Assembly (NCBI GenBank): GCA_023432725.1
Contig: JAEYUH010000329.1
Coordinates: forward strand, 1-6,136
Reading direction: 5' to 3'
Source: Actinomycetes bacterium
GTDB taxonomy: Bacteria; Actinomycetota; Actinomycetes; Propionibacteriales; Propionibacteriaceae
Length of the DNA: 6,136 bases
Under the pieces are notes generated by a model. The model was not told where the DNA came from and did no database searches. It worked only from the letters and a program-made list of their open reading frames with translations. Position 1 is the stretch's first letter. Every line of letters starts with the position of its first letter. Positions 1-5,541 of this stretch are shown one piece after another. The position numbers and the translations under genes are program-made.

Positions 1-2093
1 AGCGCGCGCTCGTCCACGTAGAGCTCTTCAAGGCTCATCGTGCGGCCGTCGGGGTGGCTCAGCGGGATCCGCCAGTTCGGGTACTCGCGCCATGTACCCG
101 GCTGGTTCTGGGTGCGCCGGTCGCCGACGGCGTCCGGCAGCGCCGCGCACAGCACCCGCGCGGGGGTGGCGACGAGGTAGCGGTGCAGCGCGAGCACGAT
201 GTCCTCGGTGGTCGGCTCCTCCGCCTCCTCGAGGAAGCCGTGCTCCTGGAGGAAGGCGATGAACGACGCCTGCTCCCGCTCCGCAGCGGCCAGCTCGTCC
301 TCGAGCGACTCGGTGAGCAGGCCGAGGCCGTGCTGCAGCCGGATGTGGTCCTTGGCGAGGTAGCCCGCGGTCGGCGGCAGGTCGTGAGTGGTCACCGAGG
401 CCAGGCAGTACTCCCGCCACCACTGGGGCGGCAACGGCCTGCCGTCCTCCGTCCTCTCGAACCAGCCGATCGAGGTGCCGAGAATGCCCCGCTCCCGCAG
501 GTAGTCGCGCACCCAGGGCTCGACCACGCCGAGGTCCTCCCCCACGATCAGCGCGCCGGCCCGGTGGGCCTCCAGGGCGAGGATGCCGACCATCGCCTCG
601 TGGTTGTACCGGACGTAGGTGCCCTTCGTGGGGGGCTGCCCCTCGGGGATCCACCACAGCCGGAACATCGCCATGATGTGGTCGACGCGCATCCCGCCGG
701 AGTGGCGCAGCAGGCCTGCGACGGTGCTGCGGAAGGGCGCGTACGACAGGTCGTCGAGCCGGTCCGGCCGCCACGGCGACTGGCCCCAGTCCTGGCCGGT
801 CTGGTTGAAGTGGTCGGGCGGGGCGCCGACGCTGACCCCCTGGGCGAACAGGTTGCCGTAGGTCCAGGCCTCGGCGCTCTGCTTGCTCACGCCGACCGCG
901 AGGTCGCTCATGATCCCGATCCGCATCCCCGAGTCGCGGGCCACCGACTGGGCGGCCCGCAGCTGGATGTCGGCCACCCACTGGATCCACTCGTAGAAGG
1001 CGATGTCGGCGGCGTGCTGCTCGGCGAAGGCCGCCACCTCCGGCGAGGACGGACGGTGGTACTCCACCGGCCACTCCCGCCAGTTGGTGCCGTGCTCGGT
1101 GACCAGCGCGCACCAGGTGGCGAACTGGGTCAGCGCGCGTCCCTCGCGCCGGACGAAGTCCTCCAGCGCCATCCGGCGCACCGGACGCAGCCCGGCCTGG
1201 TGGATGATCCGCAGCGCCGGAAGCTTGTAGTTCCAGATCGTGTCCCTGTCGATCAGGGGCTGGTCTGCCAGCGCCTCCTTCAGCTCGGCCTTGAGCTGCT
1301 GGATCTGGCGGCGCTCCGGCTCGTCGAGCTGGCCGTACTCCGGCAGCTGTTCGGGCCGGACGTAGAGCGGGTTCACGAACCGCCGGCTGGACGGCAGGTA
1401 CGGCGACGGCTCCAGCGGCGGCTGCGGCTCGGCGGCGTGCAGCGGGTTGATCAGGATGTAACTGGCGTACTGCTGGGTGGCCGCCCAGGTCGCGAGGTCG
1501 CTGAGGTCGAGCAGATCGCCGATCCCCCAGGAGTCCTCGGAGCGGACGCTGTAGAGCTGGACGGCGTAGCCCCAGGCCCGCTTGTCGCCCATCGTGGCCG
1601 GGAAGCCGAGGAACTGCGGGCTCACCACGAGGGTGCTCTCGCTCGGTCCCGCGGCGGTGTCGGCGTGCAGCCGGTGGTAGCCGAGCGGGAGGTCGCCGGG
1701 CAGCTCGAAGGCAGCCTCACCGATCAGGGCGCCGTCGATCCAGCGCGGCGGCTCGTCGTGGCCGACCTGCGGGACGTCACGCCAGCCGCCCTCCTCGAGC
1801 CGGATGCCGACGTTGATCCACTCGCCGTGCGGGACGTGGACGTAGATCCGGTGCGGGCGTCCCTCCCTGGTCACCACGCACGGCGGCAGCACCCGCGTCC
1901 ACGTCCGGTTGCGCCACGCCTGGAGCGCCTCGGCCGCCCGTTCCGGGTCGGAGGCGTCGACGTCCATGCTGGCGAGGATGCCGATCATCGTGTCGTCGTC
2001 GATGGTGGTGTGGCGGCCCTTCCAGTCCCAGAACTCGGTGGCGATGCCGAAGGCTGCTGCCAGCTCGTAGAGCATGGGATTGGACAGGGCCAT
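1..2093 (-). CDS. malQ: 4-alpha-glucanotransferase (amylomaltase, GH77), C-terminus cut by window edge
   Basis: Cytoplasmic enzyme that transfers alpha-1,4-glucan segments between maltodextrins, releasing glucose; it serves maltose/maltodextrin and glycogen turnover. The visible 697 residues carry all three expected GH77 catalytic acids: nucleophile D471 in GGMRVDHIMAMFRLW, acid/base E519 in VGEDLGVV, and D571 in TTHDLPPTAGYL. The barrel domain opens near residue 174 (WGYAVQLYSVRSEDSWGIGD, then NPLHA). Residues 1-165 form the extra N-terminal region of long-form MalQ proteins such as the roughly 700-residue enterobacterial type, absent from the roughly 500-residue thermophile enzymes. The protein is still open at the left edge, ending SLEELYVDERA, which resembles the family C-terminus, so probably only a few residues are missing. 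The ATG at 2093 is chosen because an in-frame stop lies about 33 bp upstream; a TTG 9 bp further up is possible. No Shine-Dalgarno precedes it. The MarR gene lies 68 bp upstream on the same strand, so co-transcription is possible. Confidence 0.96.
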   Translation of the reverse strand, partial: MALSNPMLYELAAAFGIATEFWDWKGRHTTIDDDTMIGILASMDVDASDPERAAEALQAWRNRTWTRVLPPCVVTREGRPHRIYVHVPHGEWINVGIRLEEGGWRDVPQVGHDEPPRWIDGALIGEAAFELPGDLPLGYHRLHADTAAGPSESTLVVSPQFLGFPATMGDKRAWGYAVQLYSVRSEDSWGIGDLLDLSDLATWAATQQYASYILINPLHAAEPQPPLEPSPYLPSSRRFVNPLYVRPEQLPEYGQLDEPERRQIQQLKAELKEALADQPLIDRDTIWNYKLPALRIIHQAGLRPVRRMALEDFVRREGRALTQFATWCALVTEHGTNWREWPVEYHRPSSPEVAAFAEQHAADIAFYEWIQWVADIQLRAAQSVARDSGMRIGIMSDLAVGVSKQSAEAWTYGNLFAQGVSVGAPPDHFNQTGQDWGQSPWRPDRLDDLSYAPFRSTVAGLLRHSGGMRVDHIMAMFRLWWIPEGQPPTKGTYVRYNHEAMVGILALEAHRAGALIVGEDLGVVEPWVRDYLRERGILGTSIGWFERTEDGRPLPPQWWREYCLASVTTHDLPPTAGYLAKDHIRLQHGLGLLTESLEDELAAAEREQASFIAFLQEHGFLEEAEEPTTEDIVLALHRYLVATPARVLCAALPDAVGDRRTQNQPGTWREYPNWRIPLSHPDGRTMSLEELYVDERA

Positions 2094-2149
2094 GGGGCGC
2101 AAGGCTTTCGGTGAGGGCGGGCGCTAACCCGCTGGTGTGCGACCCGGAA

Positions 2150-2177
2150 ACGATACCTTCCTCAGCCGACTTCGAAA
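2150..2177 (-). promoter_or_regulatory. Possible malQ promoter
   Basis: Reading the minus strand, TATCGT (2155-2150) fits the TANNNT form of an actinobacterial -10 box. It has TTTCGA (2177-2172) 16 bp upstream as a poor -35 match. Transcription would start near 2143, giving a leader of about 50 nt before the malQ ATG. That leader contains a 5-bp stem (2117-2121 with 2128-2132, 6-nt loop) but no Shine-Dalgarno. The -35 element lies inside the end of the MarR gene. Support is only the hexamer match in the one AT-richer spot of the gap, so read-through from the MarR gene is an equally good explanation. Confidence 0.25.
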
Positions 2178-2653
2178 GAAACCAGCAGCCGCCGCAGCGC
2201 GTCGGCGAGCTGGTCGCGGGTGGCCGGATCCACCTTGGCGAGCAGGAGCCGCTCGAAGTCGAGCAGGTCGGCGAGGGCGGCGCTGACCCGCGCCATGCCC
2301 TCGGGGGTGAGCCGGACGCGGACCCCGCGCCGGTCGTCGGTGTTCGGCTCCCTGGCGACCAGGCCCTTGTGCTCCAGCCGGTCGATCCGGTTGGTCATGG
2401 TGCCGGAGGTGGACAGTGTCTGGCGGGTCAGCTCGCCCGGGGAGAGGACGTAGGGCGGTCCTTCGCGGCGCAGCGCCGCCAGCACGTCGAACTCCCAGAC
2501 CTCGAGGTCATGGGCGGCGAAGGCGGTGCGCCGGGCGAGGTCGAGGTGGCGGGAGAGCCGGCTGACCCGGGACAGCACCTCCATCGGCGAGACGTCGAGC
2601 GCGGGCGCCTCACGGCGCCAGGCCCTGACTATCGCGTCCACCTCGTCAGCCAC
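2162..2653 (-). CDS. MarR-family regulator, PecS/HucR (UrtR)-like
   Basis: Winged-helix dimeric transcription factor of 163 residues, a normal MarR length. The HTH covers about residues 71-98 (SPGELTRQTLSTSGTMTNRIDRLEHKGLV, recognition helix near 81-94). The wing carries the DDRRGVRVRLT signature at 107-117. An N-terminal helix holds W12 (AIVRAWRREAPALDVSPMEV), as in PecS, TamR and HucR. W12, D56, R63 and R89 correspond in spacing to the Trp, Asp and two Arg (HucR W20, D73, R80, R106, numbering from memory) that mark urate-responsive members, so urate or a related purine is the inferred ligand. The start is a GTG at 2653, fixed by a GGGAGG Shine-Dalgarno just upstream. It is divergent from the phzF-like gene and 68 bp upstream of malQ on its own strand. 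A palindrome next to its start suggests autorepression. MarR membership is near certain; the subfamily is likely; the target genes are inferred. Confidence 0.93.
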   Translation of the reverse strand: MADEVDAIVRAWRREAPALDVSPMEVLSRVSRLSRHLDLARRTAFAAHDLEVWEFDVLAALRREGPPYVLSPGELTRQTLSTSGTMTNRIDRLEHKGLVAREPNTDDRRGVRVRLTPEGMARVSAALADLLDFERLLLAKVDPATRDQLADALRRLLVSFEVG

Positions 2654-2655
2654 TG

Positions 2656-2663
2656 CACCTCCC
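2656..2663 (-). promoter_or_regulatory. Ribosome binding site of the MarR gene (decides a GTG start)
   Basis: The minus-strand sequence GGGAGGTG lies immediately upstream of the GTG at 2653, with GGAGG ending about five bases before the codon. No other in-frame start has a Shine-Dalgarno at a workable distance: the next GTG (V5) would be too far and M24 would remove the ligand-sensing Trp helix. The site abuts the outer inverted repeat, so folding of the leader could also affect translation. Confidence 0.7.
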
Positions 2664-2689
2664 GGTGTTTCGACATCAAGATAACACCG
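2663..2689. promoter_or_regulatory. Candidate MarR operator overlapping the regulator's own promoter
   Basis: Two overlapping symmetries are visible. Outer: CGGTGTT (2663-2669) and AACACCG (2683-2689) form a perfect 7-bp inverted repeat with a 13-bp spacer. Inner: on the minus strand, TATCTTGATGTCGAAACA (2683-2666) is a degenerate palindrome around GATGTC. It matches the ideal TATCTTGAnnTCAAGATA at all but three positions, all three being transitions in the right half. HucR's operator, as I remember it, shares the GATGTC core. On the minus strand TATCTT (2684-2679) is a TANNNT -10 candidate for the MarR gene; no convincing -35 box is seen. A bound repressor would cover this -10 and the expected start near 2672. 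It sits about 110 bp upstream of the phzF-like start codon. Confidence 0.5.
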
Positions 2690-2750
2690 CAGGGCGTATT
2701 CCCGCCCTTCTCCACGTGGTTGCCCGCCCCGCGCGCCGGGCGGCGGCGGC

Positions 2751-2756
2751 TACTGT
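2751..2756 (+). promoter_or_regulatory. Possible -10 element of the phzF-like gene
   Basis: TACTGT fits TANNNT and would place the transcript start near 2763, about 38 nt before the ATG. No recognisable -35 box lies 16-18 bp upstream, where the sequence is almost pure G/C. An 8-bp palindrome GAACGTTC (2759-2766) covers the expected start site and could be a regulator contact, although a palindrome of this size can occur by chance. Confidence 0.3.
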
Positions 2757-2800
2757 ACGAACGTTCCGGAGCCGCCGGGACGTCGCGAGGGGGTGAGGCG

Positions 2801-3673
2801 ATGCCACCGCTGGACACCGATACCGGTTCTCCCGGGCAGCCCGAGGTGCTGCGGCTGGCTGCCTTCGCGCTGGACGGGGCCGGCGGGAACCCTGCCGGAG
2901 TCGTCACCGACGCCCGGGGCCTCACGGAGGCCCGCATGCTGGACCTCGCCGGTCAGGTCGGCTACTCCGAGACCGCCTTTCTGCTGCCCGGGCCGGACCC
3001 GCGCCGGTTCGGGGCCCGCTACTTCTCCCCATACGCCGAGGTACCGTTCTGCGGCCACGCCACCGTCGCGGCGGCCGCCGTCCTCGCCGGGCGGGCAGGC
3101 ACCGGCGTGTTCCGGTTCGACACCCCGGTCGGCGAGGTTCCGATCGACACCGCCACCGCCGGCGGCTCGGTGCTCGTGAGCTTCACCAGCGTGCCGCCCC
3201 AGGTCAGGCCGCTGGCGGACGCGGTGGCGGAGGAACTGCTCGGGTTGCTCGGCCTGACCCGCGACGACCTGGACCCGGCGCTGCCCCTGCTCGAGGCGTT
3301 CGCCGGCAACTGGCACCCGGTCGTGGCGGTGGCCGACAAGGCCAGGTTCGACGGCTTCGGCTTCGACCCGGCAGCCGTCCGCCGGCTGATGGATCGCGAG
3401 GGCTGGCGGGGAACGGTGACCGTGGTGCACCGCCGGGCACCCGAGCTGTTCGAGGCCCGCAACCTGTTCCCGGTCGGGGCCATCACCGAGGACCCGGCCA
3501 CCGGCTCGGCAGCCGCCTCGCTCGGCGGCTACCTGCGCGCCCTCGGCGGGCAGCCTGCCGGCTTCGAAATCCGGCAGGGCCACCACGTCGGGCGTCCCAG
3601 CCGGCTGCTGGTCGAGGTGCCGCCGTCCGGCGGGATCAGGGTGAGCGGGCGGGTCACCGGCATCTCCGACTGA
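2801..3673 (+). CDS. PhzF-family (diaminopimelate epimerase fold) isomerase-like protein
   Basis: Predicted cytoplasmic enzyme of 290 residues, the usual PhzF family length. Known members catalyse isomerisation or epimerisation by proton transfer; the namesake PhzF isomerises a dihydro-hydroxyanthranilate in phenazine synthesis, but most family members have no known substrate. Family landmarks are all present: GGNPAGVV (28-35), VGYSETAFL with the expected catalytic glutamate E57, YFSPYAEVPFCGHATVAAA (74-92), EDPATGSAAASLGGYL (230-244) and RQGHHVGRPS (258-267). The duplicated two-domain layout is intact. The ATG at 2801 has GAGGGGG at 2787-2793. The same frame is open upstream to 2111, but that stretch is antisense to the MarR gene and lacks family sequence. 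It is divergent from the MarR gene and nearly abuts the convergent MFS gene (12-bp gap). No phenazine genes are nearby, so a role in phenazine synthesis is not supported. Confidence 0.93.
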   Translation: MPPLDTDTGSPGQPEVLRLAAFALDGAGGNPAGVVTDARGLTEARMLDLAGQVGYSETAFLLPGPDPRRFGARYFSPYAEVPFCGHATVAAAAVLAGRAGTGVFRFDTPVGEVPIDTATAGGSVLVSFTSVPPQVRPLADAVAEELLGLLGLTRDDLDPALPLLEAFAGNWHPVVAVADKARFDGFGFDPAAVRRLMDREGWRGTVTVVHRRAPELFEARNLFPVGAITEDPATGSAAASLGGYLRALGGQPAGFEIRQGHHVGRPSRLLVEVPPSGGIRVSGRVTGISD

Positions 3674-3699
3674 CCGGGCTCGACATCAACGCTGGTCAG
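3670..3699. terminator. Weak inverted repeat at the phzF/MFS convergent junction
   Basis: CTGACC (3670-3675) and GGTCAG (3694-3699) form a 6-bp inverted repeat with an 18-nt loop, overlapping both stop codons. It has no T-tract on either strand. A bidirectional terminator is expected here because the two genes converge with only 12 bp between them, and this is the only symmetric element seen. The stem is short and the loop long, so support is weak. Confidence 0.2.
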
Positions 3700-5092
3700 C
3701 AGGCCCCGTCGCGACGGCGTCGGCCTCCGCCAGGCTCACCGAGTGGTTCTGCAGCGCGCCGATCCGTCCGGCCGCGACCGCGGCCACGAGCAGCAGCCCC
3801 ACCATCGCCGCCATGACGAGCCCGAACGCGAGGTCGGGCCGGGCCAGCGTGACCGCATAGATGGTTCCGGCCAGGCCGCCGAGCAGGGCGTTGCCGAGCG
3901 CCTCGCCGACCTGCAGGGACGAGGTGTTGCGTCCCAGCGCGGCGGGCGTCGAGATCTGCATCACGGCCAGCGCGGTGCTGGTGTGCGCCAGCCCCATCCC
4001 GCCGCCGGCCAGCGTCCAGCCCGCGAGGATGAGCCACAGCGGGGTGGCGGCGACGAAGCCGCCGACCGCCACCGCTGCCACCCCGGCAGCGGTGAGAACC
4101 GTGCCGAGGACGACGATGGTGTCGCGCCGGATCCGCAGCCACGGGCGGGACTGCACCCAGCCGCCGATCGACCAGCCGATCGAGCCGGCCATCACCCCCA
4201 GCGCCGCCACTTGCAGGTCCAGTCCCACCACGGTGACCAGCATCAGCGGCAGGAACGCCTCCGCGCCGTAGAACGCTCCCGACAGCAGCGTCCGGACCGT
4301 CACGACGGCGGACAATCCCCCGGCCCAGGGCCGGTAGCCGGCGGGCATCAGGGTGGGCAACCCCCACACGAGAAGAGCGATCCCGGCGACGAGCCAGACC
4401 AGCGAGAGCGGTTCCAGGTGCTGCCCCGCCCACTGCACGAGGGCGGCACCGCCGGCGATCATCGCCGCCATCACCATCGGACGGACCGCCCCGGTGGCCG
4501 GCGGGTGCGGCGGCGGCAACTGCACCCGACGCAGCGGCACCAGGACCAGGGCATTGGCGATCAGCAGCAGCGGCAGCACCGACCAGAACACCCACCGCCA
4601 CGACCAGGTCTGGGCCAGCCACGCGGCCAGCACCGGCCCGACGAGGGTGGGCACCATCCACGCGATCGAGAACCCTGTCATCACCCGTGCCTGCTCGCGG
4701 GGCTCGTAGGCCAGTCCGACGAGGATCATCACCGAGACGTTGATCGCGCCCGCGCCCAGGCCCTGGATGAACCGGGCGAGCACCAGCAGGGCCATCGACC
4801 CGGCGATCGCGGCGCAGACCAGGCCGACAGCGAAGACCACCACGCCGGCGACCATCGGGACCACAGGGCCGATCCGGTCGGAGACCTGTCCGGCCGCCAC
4901 GATGGTGAAGGTCTGCGCGATGACGAACCCCGTGAACGCCCAGGCGTAGACCTCGGGCTGGCCAAGGTCGGCCACCGCCGCGGGCATCGCCGCCAGCACC
5001 GCCATGAACTCGAAGGCGATCGCCGCGATGCACAGCAGCAGGCCCGCCGTCAGCGCACGCCGGGTGCCCCGGGCGGCCGCGGCGTCGTCCAT
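3686..5092 (-). CDS. MFS exporter, 14-TM drug:H+ antiporter (DHA2) type
   Basis: Inner-membrane secondary transporter of 468 residues, inferred to expel small molecules using the proton gradient. About 14 hydrophobic helices are visible, near residues 13-36, 47-69, 77-97, 100-125, 137-160, 166-187, 204-223, 228-249, 260-289, 295-314, 324-345, 350-378, 395-416 and 421-444, which is the DHA2 count. Motif A appears as GQVSDRIGP (68-76) after helix 2, motif B as LARFIQGLGAG (105-115) with R107 in helix 4, and the antiporter motif C as VGPVLAAWLA (151-160) in helix 5. An acidic residue, E28, lies within helix 1 where DHA2 members often have Asp. The ATG at 5092 is chosen for a strong AGGAGG five bases upstream. 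The frame stays open further up to 5368, but that part is antisense to the DUF3039 gene and not membrane-like. The substrate cannot be read from the sequence. It is convergent with the phzF-like gene and divergent from DUF3039. Confidence 0.93.
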   Translation of the reverse strand: MDDAAAARGTRRALTAGLLLCIAAIAFEFMAVLAAMPAAVADLGQPEVYAWAFTGFVIAQTFTIVAAGQVSDRIGPVVPMVAGVVVFAVGLVCAAIAGSMALLVLARFIQGLGAGAINVSVMILVGLAYEPREQARVMTGFSIAWMVPTLVGPVLAAWLAQTWSWRWVFWSVLPLLLIANALVLVPLRRVQLPPPHPPATGAVRPMVMAAMIAGGAALVQWAGQHLEPLSLVWLVAGIALLVWGLPTLMPAGYRPWAGGLSAVVTVRTLLSGAFYGAEAFLPLMLVTVVGLDLQVAALGVMAGSIGWSIGGWVQSRPWLRIRRDTIVVLGTVLTAAGVAAVAVGGFVAATPLWLILAGWTLAGGGMGLAHTSTALAVMQISTPAALGRNTSSLQVGEALGNALLGGLAGTIYAVTLARPDLAFGLVMAAMVGLLLVAAVAAGRIGALQNHSVSLAEADAVATGPADQR

Positions 5093-5103
5093 CTGCTCCT
5101 CCT
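5093..5103 (-). promoter_or_regulatory. Ribosome binding site that fixes the MFS start
   Basis: On the minus strand AGGAGG is followed by AGCAG and the ATG at 5092, a near-ideal Shine-Dalgarno and spacing. It rules out the 92-codon longer reading of the frame. Confidence 0.85.
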
Positions 5104-5111
5104 GGGGTCGG

Positions 5112-5117
5112 TAGGAT
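5112..5117 (+). promoter_or_regulatory. Possible -10 element of the DUF3039 gene
   Basis: TAGGAT is a good TANNNT -10 hexamer of the kind used by the main actinobacterial sigma factor. It predicts a start near 5124 and a leader of about 50 nt. No clear -35 box is found 16-18 bp upstream, a position that already falls in the start region of the divergent MFS gene. No comparable element was found for the minus strand in this 82-bp gap. Confidence 0.4.
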
Positions 5118-5174
5118 GAGCATGGCACGTCCATCAGCGCCACAGCGCGACGTCGGCACCGCAGAGGGGATTCC

Positions 5175-5441
5175 ATGACCGAGCAGCCGGGCACCGCGAC
5201 CATCATCAAGGAACGCACCCGCACTGACGAGCGCACCGAGTACCGGCTCGACGAGGGCGACCATGAGCGCTTCTCGCACTTCGTCGACAAGAGCAAGCTG
5301 ACCGAGGCGATGGTGATGGGCACCCCGGTGATCGCGCTCTGCGGCAAGGTGTGGGTCCCGTCCCGCAACCCCGACCGCTACCCGGTCTGCCCCGAGTGCA
5401 AGGAGATCTGGGAGTCGCTGCGCCCCGGCGCCGACTCCTGA
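5175..5441 (+). CDS. DUF3039 family protein, small putative metal-binding protein
   Basis: An 88-residue soluble protein with no signal peptide or membrane segment. The core DDHERF-type segment (here GDHERFSHFVDKSKLTEAMVMGTPVIALCGKVWVPSRNPDRYPVCPECKEIWE, roughly residues 29-80) matches what I remember of DUF3039, an actinobacterial family of unknown function. C56 in ALCGKVW and the C72-x2-C75 pair in VCPECKE, with H30 and H35 as candidate fourth ligands, suggest a small zinc site; this is inference. The N-terminal 25 residues are charged and probably flexible. The ATG at 5175 follows a GAGGGG Shine-Dalgarno with about six bases of spacing. It is divergent from the MFS gene and convergent with the malic enzyme gene, so it is probably transcribed alone. 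Confidence 0.9.
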   Translation: MTEQPGTATIIKERTRTDERTEYRLDEGDHERFSHFVDKSKLTEAMVMGTPVIALCGKVWVPSRNPDRYPVCPECKEIWESLRPGADS

Positions 5442-5460
5442 GCCCCCGGGGCCCTTCCAG

Positions 5461-5541
5461 CTCCCTCGGAAACCGGTTGATAACGGGCTCCCGAGGGCAA
5501 TCCTCCCTCGGCGCCGGTGCTTCTACCGGTCTTCGGGCGGT
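5461..5541. terminator. Stem-loop cluster in the DUF3039 / malic enzyme convergent gap
   Basis: The 99-bp gap between the two stop codons contains several stems. CCCTCGG (5463-5469) pairs with CCGAGGG (5491-5497), enclosing a 3x3 internal loop and a short inner stem around 5473-5487. The same CCGAGGG can instead pair with a second CCCTCGG (5505-5511) across a 7-nt loop. CCGGT (5514-5518) pairs with ACCGG (5525-5529) across 6 nt. A C(TTCG)G tetraloop sits at 5531-5536 with a bulged stem reaching 5525-5541. There is no T-tract, which is common for high-GC actinobacterial terminators. Its position between converging genes supports bidirectional termination. Confidence 0.6.

Noticed and set aside
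54..2114. 686-codon open frame on the plus strand
   Set aside because: It is wholly antisense to malQ, whose frame carries all GH77 catalytic motifs. The product is rich in Arg, Pro, Gly, Val and Glu with no recognisable domain, as expected from an antisense frame in very high-GC DNA.
2759..2766. GAACGTTC as an SOS (LexA) box
   Set aside because: Actinobacterial LexA boxes have GAAC and GTTC separated by four bases; here the half-sites touch, so it does not fit.
2111..2800. Upstream 230-codon extension of the phzF frame
   Set aside because: It runs antisense through the MarR gene, has no PhzF family sequence, and the ATG at 2801 has its own Shine-Dalgarno and yields a normal-length PhzF protein.
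2801..3673. Phenazine biosynthesis gene phzF proper
   Set aside because: The PhzF fold is widespread outside phenazine pathways and none of the other phenazine genes are in the window, so only the family name is assigned.
3680..3689. Second copy of TCGACATCAA, also found in the candidate MarR operator (2670-2679)
   Set aside because: The flanks at 3680 lack the palindromic extension, the site lies at a convergent gene junction, and a shared 10-mer is expected by chance several times in 6 kb.
3743..5119. 458-codon open frame on the plus strand
   Set aside because: Antisense to the MFS gene. The translation is low-complexity, rich in His, Arg, Gln, Asp and Gly, the usual complement of codons for hydrophobic membrane helices.
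5093..5368. 92-codon N-terminal extension of the MFS frame
   Set aside because: It overlaps the DUF3039 gene in antisense, is not membrane-like, and the ATG at 5092 has an AGGAGG at ideal spacing.
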